NCBI GenBank assembly: GCA_907163345.1 | Contig: CAJQUN010000003.1 | Location: 27,977,879-28,041,878 of the forward strand | Direction of reading: 5' to 3' | Length of the DNA: 64,000 bases | Source: Haberlea rhodopensis | Lineage: Eukaryota > Streptophyta > Magnoliopsida > Lamiales > Gesneriaceae | In this document: positions 59,890-64,000 of the stretch, piece after piece | Layout: each line of letters opens with the position of its first letter | How positions within the stretch are numbered: position 1 is the stretch's first letter | The notes under the pieces: generated by a model | What the model saw: the letters and a program-made list of their open reading frames with translations, nothing else | Databases searched by the model: none | Told to the model about the DNA's origin: nothing | Translations under genes and position numbers: made by a program

Positions 59890-59901
59890 TGGTATCAGAG
59901 C
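59890..59901 (+). promoter_or_regulatory. Primer-binding site, initiator tRNA-Met type
   Basis: TGGTATCAGAGC lies three nucleotides after the LTR end, the site complementary to plant initiator tRNA-Met. It fixes the 5' LTR and + orientation of the element. Confidence 0.95.
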
Positions 59902-60108
59902 AGTGGTTAGAGAACCAGGGAACGAGCGAATGGTAGCCTTTAGAAACAAGTTGGTTAGGTATTCATTGGTGGGCATGTTCATACGTGTGATGAATATTTT
60001 GTGTATAAGTTGTCATACTAACATGCTTTTGAATATTTCTCCTATTGTTATCTAACGGCTTGTATTACGAACTGCTTTTGGTATTGTTGTTAACCCTTAT
60101 GTTACATC

Positions 60109-61100
60109 ATGGCGGCTAGTAATCCGGAGAACCTCAATGAAGAAGTAGGAGATGTGGACAGTATAAATGCGAGTATTGCTCAGACGAATCCTTTACCGCC
60201 ACCTGCTGTGGGCATGGAGCCTAGTGAACATATATTGCTACCAGGGGAACTTAATCTGACTCAGTTCTTGAGCTATCATCCGCCGCTATTTGAAGGACTG
60301 AGACTGGGGAAGCAGCCGAGGAATGGCTAGAGAGACTGGATCAGATATTTGTGTCAGCGCCCTATGCACGGACTGCCTGGCTGAGGTTGGCAGAGTTTCA
60401 ACTGGCGAAAAATTCTTCCATGTGGTGGAAAACAACAGTTATGGAGCTGAGGGCTCAGGGTATGCCAGTAGATTGGACTGTGTTTAGGACCCGGTTCCTT
60501 AACCGGTATTTCTCCGCCGCTGCCAGACAAGTAAAATAAGATGAGTTCACAAACCTGAAGCAGGGCAGCATGACTGTATCAGATTATGCCATGCAGTATT
60601 CTTCAATGTTGTGGTATGTACCTCATATCGCTGTGAACGGTCATGCCAAGATGATGCATTTTCTGAAGGGGCTGAGGCAAGAGTTATTTGACCGGGTTGT
60701 CTCTAACAACCCCAGCTCATTTGATGATGCCCTGACTAGAGCAGAGCTGGCAGAGATTGGGGTTAGCGTGTACAAGGAAGCTGTACCCCCTTTCGTACCA
60801 CCACAGAGACCGGTTGTTGACAGCCTGAGGCCACGAGGAGACCAGTTTAAGCTTCGTGGGGCTTCTTCATCTCCTAGATTTGGTGGGAAGAAATTTCAGA
60901 ATCAGAAGCAAGGCAATCGGGGACCAGCACAGGGAAGTAGAACATGAGGGAACAAATGTAACAACTGTGGAGGATCTCACTTGACACGAGACTGTCGAGG
61001 CTGTTATATTTGCGGCAAGATGGGCCACCTGGCTCGGATTTGCCCCAATCGGGGAGGTCAGGCAGACTTTGGGCCGAATAGGCCAAGATTTGACGCCTAG
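60109..61100 (+). pseudogene. Gypsy gag with zinc knuckles
   Basis: The frame opens at ATG 60109, shifts near 60300, then continues in the frame of 60351-61100. 'RTAWLRLAEFQLAKNSSMWW' and 'FRTRFLNRYF' are the retrotransposon gag core, and 'GLRQELFDRVV' follows. Two Cys/His knuckles are encoded at 60957-61043: CX2CX3HX4C, then a regular CX2CX4HX4C ('CYICGKMGHLARIC'). In-frame stops at 60537, 60945 and 61098. Gag would form the particle in the cytoplasm; this one cannot be made whole. Confidence 0.85.
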
Positions 61101-62426
61101 ACGGTACCACAGAGGCAGCAGTTTGCACCCCGACCGCAGGGAGGTCAGGCAGCAGGGCCGCCGCAGGGTCAAGTATATGCACTAACTCGAGAGAAGGCAG
61201 AGGCAGCTCCAGAGGAGGTGAATGCTGGTACGTACTACTTACTTACGTACCCTGCATTTATTTTGGTAGATACATGTGCTTCTCATTATTTCATATCTTC
61301 TACTTTTGTGGAGAAACACCATCTGTGCTCATCTCTGTTGCCCACGCCTCTTATGGTCTCGACACCCACGGGAAATCATGTGATTGCTGATCGACTATTA
61401 TCTGATTGCCTCATTTATTTTGAGGGCAATGATCTGAGGGCTGATCTGATTTTGTTGGATATGGCAGATTTTGACTGGATTATCGGTATTGGTGTGTTGA
61501 GCAGATACCACGCCGTGGTTGATTGTCGACAGAGGATGGTGCGTTTTTTGTCTGATCAGGGGTTTCAGTGGACCTTCTATGGGGACGGCTCTCGTCCAAG
61601 GATTCTGTTGATTTTGGCAGTTAAGATGCGGTTGTTAGAACGCGGTCACACATGCTATCTTATTTATGTCGTGGACGTATCAGAGGAAAATAAAGAGTTG
61701 AGGATCGAGGAGATACCAGTAGTTGCGGAATTCACCGATGTGTTTCCGGATGAGATTCCAGGATTTCCGCCGATCAGAGATGTTGAGTTTGAGATTAAGT
61801 TATTGCCAGGGACATCTGCTATTTCCCATGCCCCTTATAGGATGGCACCGGCACAGCTGAGGGAGCTGAAAGTGCAGTTGCAGGAACTCCTCGACAAGGG
61901 GTACATTCGTCCTAGTGTATCGCCTTGGGGTGCGCCAGTCTTGTTCGTGAAGAAAAAGGATGGTTCGATGCGCCTGTGCATCGATTACCGTCAGTTGAAT
62001 AAAGAGACGATTAAGAACAAGTATCCCCTTCCGAGGATTGATGATTATTTGATCAGCTTCAGGGCACAAAGCTTTACTCGAAGATTGACTTGAGGTCAGG
62101 CTACCACCAGATACGAGTTAGAGGTGATGACATACAAAAGACAGCTTTTCGGACTCGGTATGGGCACTATGAGTTCTTAGTGATGCCGTTCGGGGTGACG
62201 AATGCCCCGGCTGTCTTTATGAGCCTGATGAACAGAGTGTTACAGAAGTATCTTGATTAGTTCGTGATCTTATTTATTGACGACATTCTGGTTTATTCAA
62301 GAAGTAAGGAGGAGCATGCCAATCATTTGAGGACGGTGCTTCAGATCCTCAGAGATCATCAGTTATACGCCAAACTCAGCAAGTGTGAGTTCTGGCTGAA
62401 CAGCGTAGCATTTCCGGGTCATATTA
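61101..62426 (+). pseudogene. Gypsy protease-RT, truncated (Tekay/Del-like)
   Basis: Same frame as gag. The protease active-site triplet reads Asp-Thr-Cys ('VDTCASH', about 61269-61286), so the conserved Gly is replaced. Linker, then RT from 'FPDEIPGFPPIRDVEFEIKL' (about 61745) through 'WGAPVLFVKKKDGSMRLCID' to 'KYPLPRIDD'. A frameshift at about 62045, then RT continues in another frame with a stop at 62258-62260 just before the catalytic FIDD box (about 62276). It stops at 62426 where a second LTR begins; RNase H, integrase and chromodomain are absent. Confidence 0.85.
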
Positions 62427-64000
62427 TGTGATATCCCTGAAATGATTATGTGTGTAATCATGCAATTAAGGGTTGTTAATTGTGTGCCTATGTGTTAAAG
62501 GCGTGTTTTATGTGGGGGCGTTATATTTATTTTGATGATGTGGTTTAGGGAGCATGTTAGGTGTTTTTAATTGTTGTATTGATGTGGTAAAATTATAAAA
62601 TATCAAGGGGAGATATTTTTTGTATACATCGTATGAAATACCGGGACACAATTAAACACCACAAGACCACCCTACATGCAACCACCCTACCCCCCACTTG
62701 CAGCAACCCATGCCCCTCCCCTGATTTCCTGGAAGGATGTTGGCCAAGTAGGCTAGTTACCAATCTGATATTTTCATCTTAACTCTTCCAAAAAAACCTC
62801 CTCCTTCTCTCCTTCTTTTCGTCTGATATTCAAGCTGCTATTAGGAAGAAAGAGATTGGATTTTGCTTATCTTTTCTTGACGAAAATCGAAGTCAAAAGT
62901 GGTGAGGAATCACGCTGGTTCACCAGCTTTTTTGTTTTTATGCATGTATGTTTTTCATAGCAGTTTTGGCATGCTAGTGTTAGGTTTGATGGAAACCTTG
63001 TTATGAGTACTTGCAAGTAATGTTTATGAAGCCCCTAGCATGTTTTGTTAAGTAATTTACATGCTTTATGTGTTAGATTTTCGTTTGTGAAAAGAGCTCC
63101 TCGAAATCTGGGCAGGGGAAATGCCCTGTTTTAAGTTGAGTAGGGGTTTTATTATGAAGATTTGAAGCATGCTAGCTTAGGTTTTGAGTAAACCTTTGAC
63201 GTGAATACATACATGGTAGTTTGGTGAAATTACCAGCATATTTATTTGAGCATGAACTACGGGTTATGTGGTAGTTTCGTTGCTATAAAGATGCATGTTC
63301 GAGAATTCTGGGCTGAGTTTTTATGCCCTGTTCTGGGGAATTCTTGGTTGAGTGTTGAGTTGGTGGCTCATTGAGTTGGGGAATTCTTAGCTTAGTTTTG
63401 ATGAAACTTTAATATGAGCACTTGCATGGAAGTATGTTAGAGCCCCTAGCACTTTTGTTCGAGCACGTTTTATGTGTTATGAGGTGGTTATAAGTGCATG
63501 AAATGAGGTGCTCGGCAATTCTGGACAACCTGGGTTGAAACAGGGCTACCGATCGATCGGTGATGAGGTCCGATCGATCGGTGAGGCCAGTGACTTAAAA
63601 AAAAAAATCAAAGCTAATACCGATCGATCGGTGATGAGGTCCGATCGATCGGTACTGTTACATTTTTGAAAAATGTGAATTTTTATTTGAGTTTTGATTT
63701 TGGATTATTATGAGGTGCCTAATATTGTGTTGTGTGGTTATGTAGAACCATCTCAGGTACCAGCACAGTCGAGGAGATAAAGTCTGTTGACTCCTCTACA
63801 TTTTGAAAGGTACGTAAGCGAGGGCACCGGACGGTAACATGTACTTTATGTTTGTCTTTTGACACATGATAATGCAAGTGACGCATTATGAGTATGATAC
63901 ATGTTATTATGCATTGCTGTTGCATATTATGCATTGTTGTTGCATATTGTGATGTGGAATAAAGAGGTGTATTCCACGAGTCAAGAGAGATCACAGTGTA
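62427..64000 (+). repeat. Second family-2 gypsy LTR, runs off the window
   Basis: Starts TGTGATATCCCTGAAATG, like 58069, then diverges substantially. It keeps 'aaaatatcaaggggagatat', a Pro-codon-like C-rich stretch, cluster H and 'aaggtacgtaagcgagggca' (about 63808). It is inserted in, or deletion-joined to, the RT of the preceding element. Confidence 0.75.
63549..63654. repeat. GATCGATC palindrome cluster H
   Basis: Four CCGATCGATCGG copies arranged as two identical ~35-bp pairs, each with the spacer 'tgatgaggt'. The outer pair is C...G in all four. Confidence 0.85.

Noticed and set aside
1..64000. tRNA genes or centromeric/telomeric satellites
   Set aside because: No cloverleaf-like sequence or telomere repeats noticed. 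tRNA-like motifs present are complements at retroelement primer sites (2981, 59890).

Overview
The window is nuclear DNA of a flowering plant, probably a eudicot. It is AT-rich and low in gene density. Plant Ty3/gypsy (Athila-like and Tekay/Del-like), Ty1/copia, Mutator-like (MULE), hAT-like and LINE sequences are nested in each other. The only host gene family I recognise is a plant-specific one: small secreted pectin methylesterase/invertase inhibitor-like (PMEI) proteins. It is present four times on the + strand: 10393-10935 intact, 13887-14430 frameshifted, 25654-26193 intact, 51460-52002 with two stops.

Layout. 1-6130: Athila-like sequence on the minus strand, with a shared LTR (3007-4359), a tRNA-Asp-type primer site and a gag-protease ORF lacking reverse transcriptase. 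6300-9150: LTR-like remnant and minus-strand copia remnant. 9250-17428: PMEI blocks 1 and 2, each with a 20-bp minisatellite, a conserved 5' flank and a hAT-like repeat; a truncated LINE lies between them. 17429-33708: a large nested interval containing a Tekay-like LTR duplicated in tandem, PMEI block 3, the 3' half of an Athila element and a further minus-strand LTR. The host sequence broken at 17428 resumes at 33709, as judged from the uninterrupted paralogue near 53160-53200. 34069-45952: three tandem ~3.94-kb units made of PMEI 5' flank plus the 3' half of a MULE. The third unit continues into the whole MULE (43248-51015), which carries a MURA-type transposase and a plant mobile domain gene, is broken by a 2422-bp solo LTR, and sits in the promoter of PMEI copy 4. 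53536-54786: copia 3' end. 54942-54999: a short piece of 26S rDNA. 57114-64000: Tekay-like gypsy LTRs and a decayed gag-pol, nested.

There is no operon or pathway here. The working units are two apparently intact PMEI genes with their own TATA-like boxes; most of the rest is mobile-element debris. The most unusual recurring structure is a set of eight clusters of the palindrome NCGATCGATCGN, found in several unrelated LTR-element families. The outermost base pair differs between clusters in a way that keeps the palindrome. The best resolved history is MULE insertion into the PMEI-4 promoter: a 9-bp target duplication, with three empty-site paralogues in the same window.
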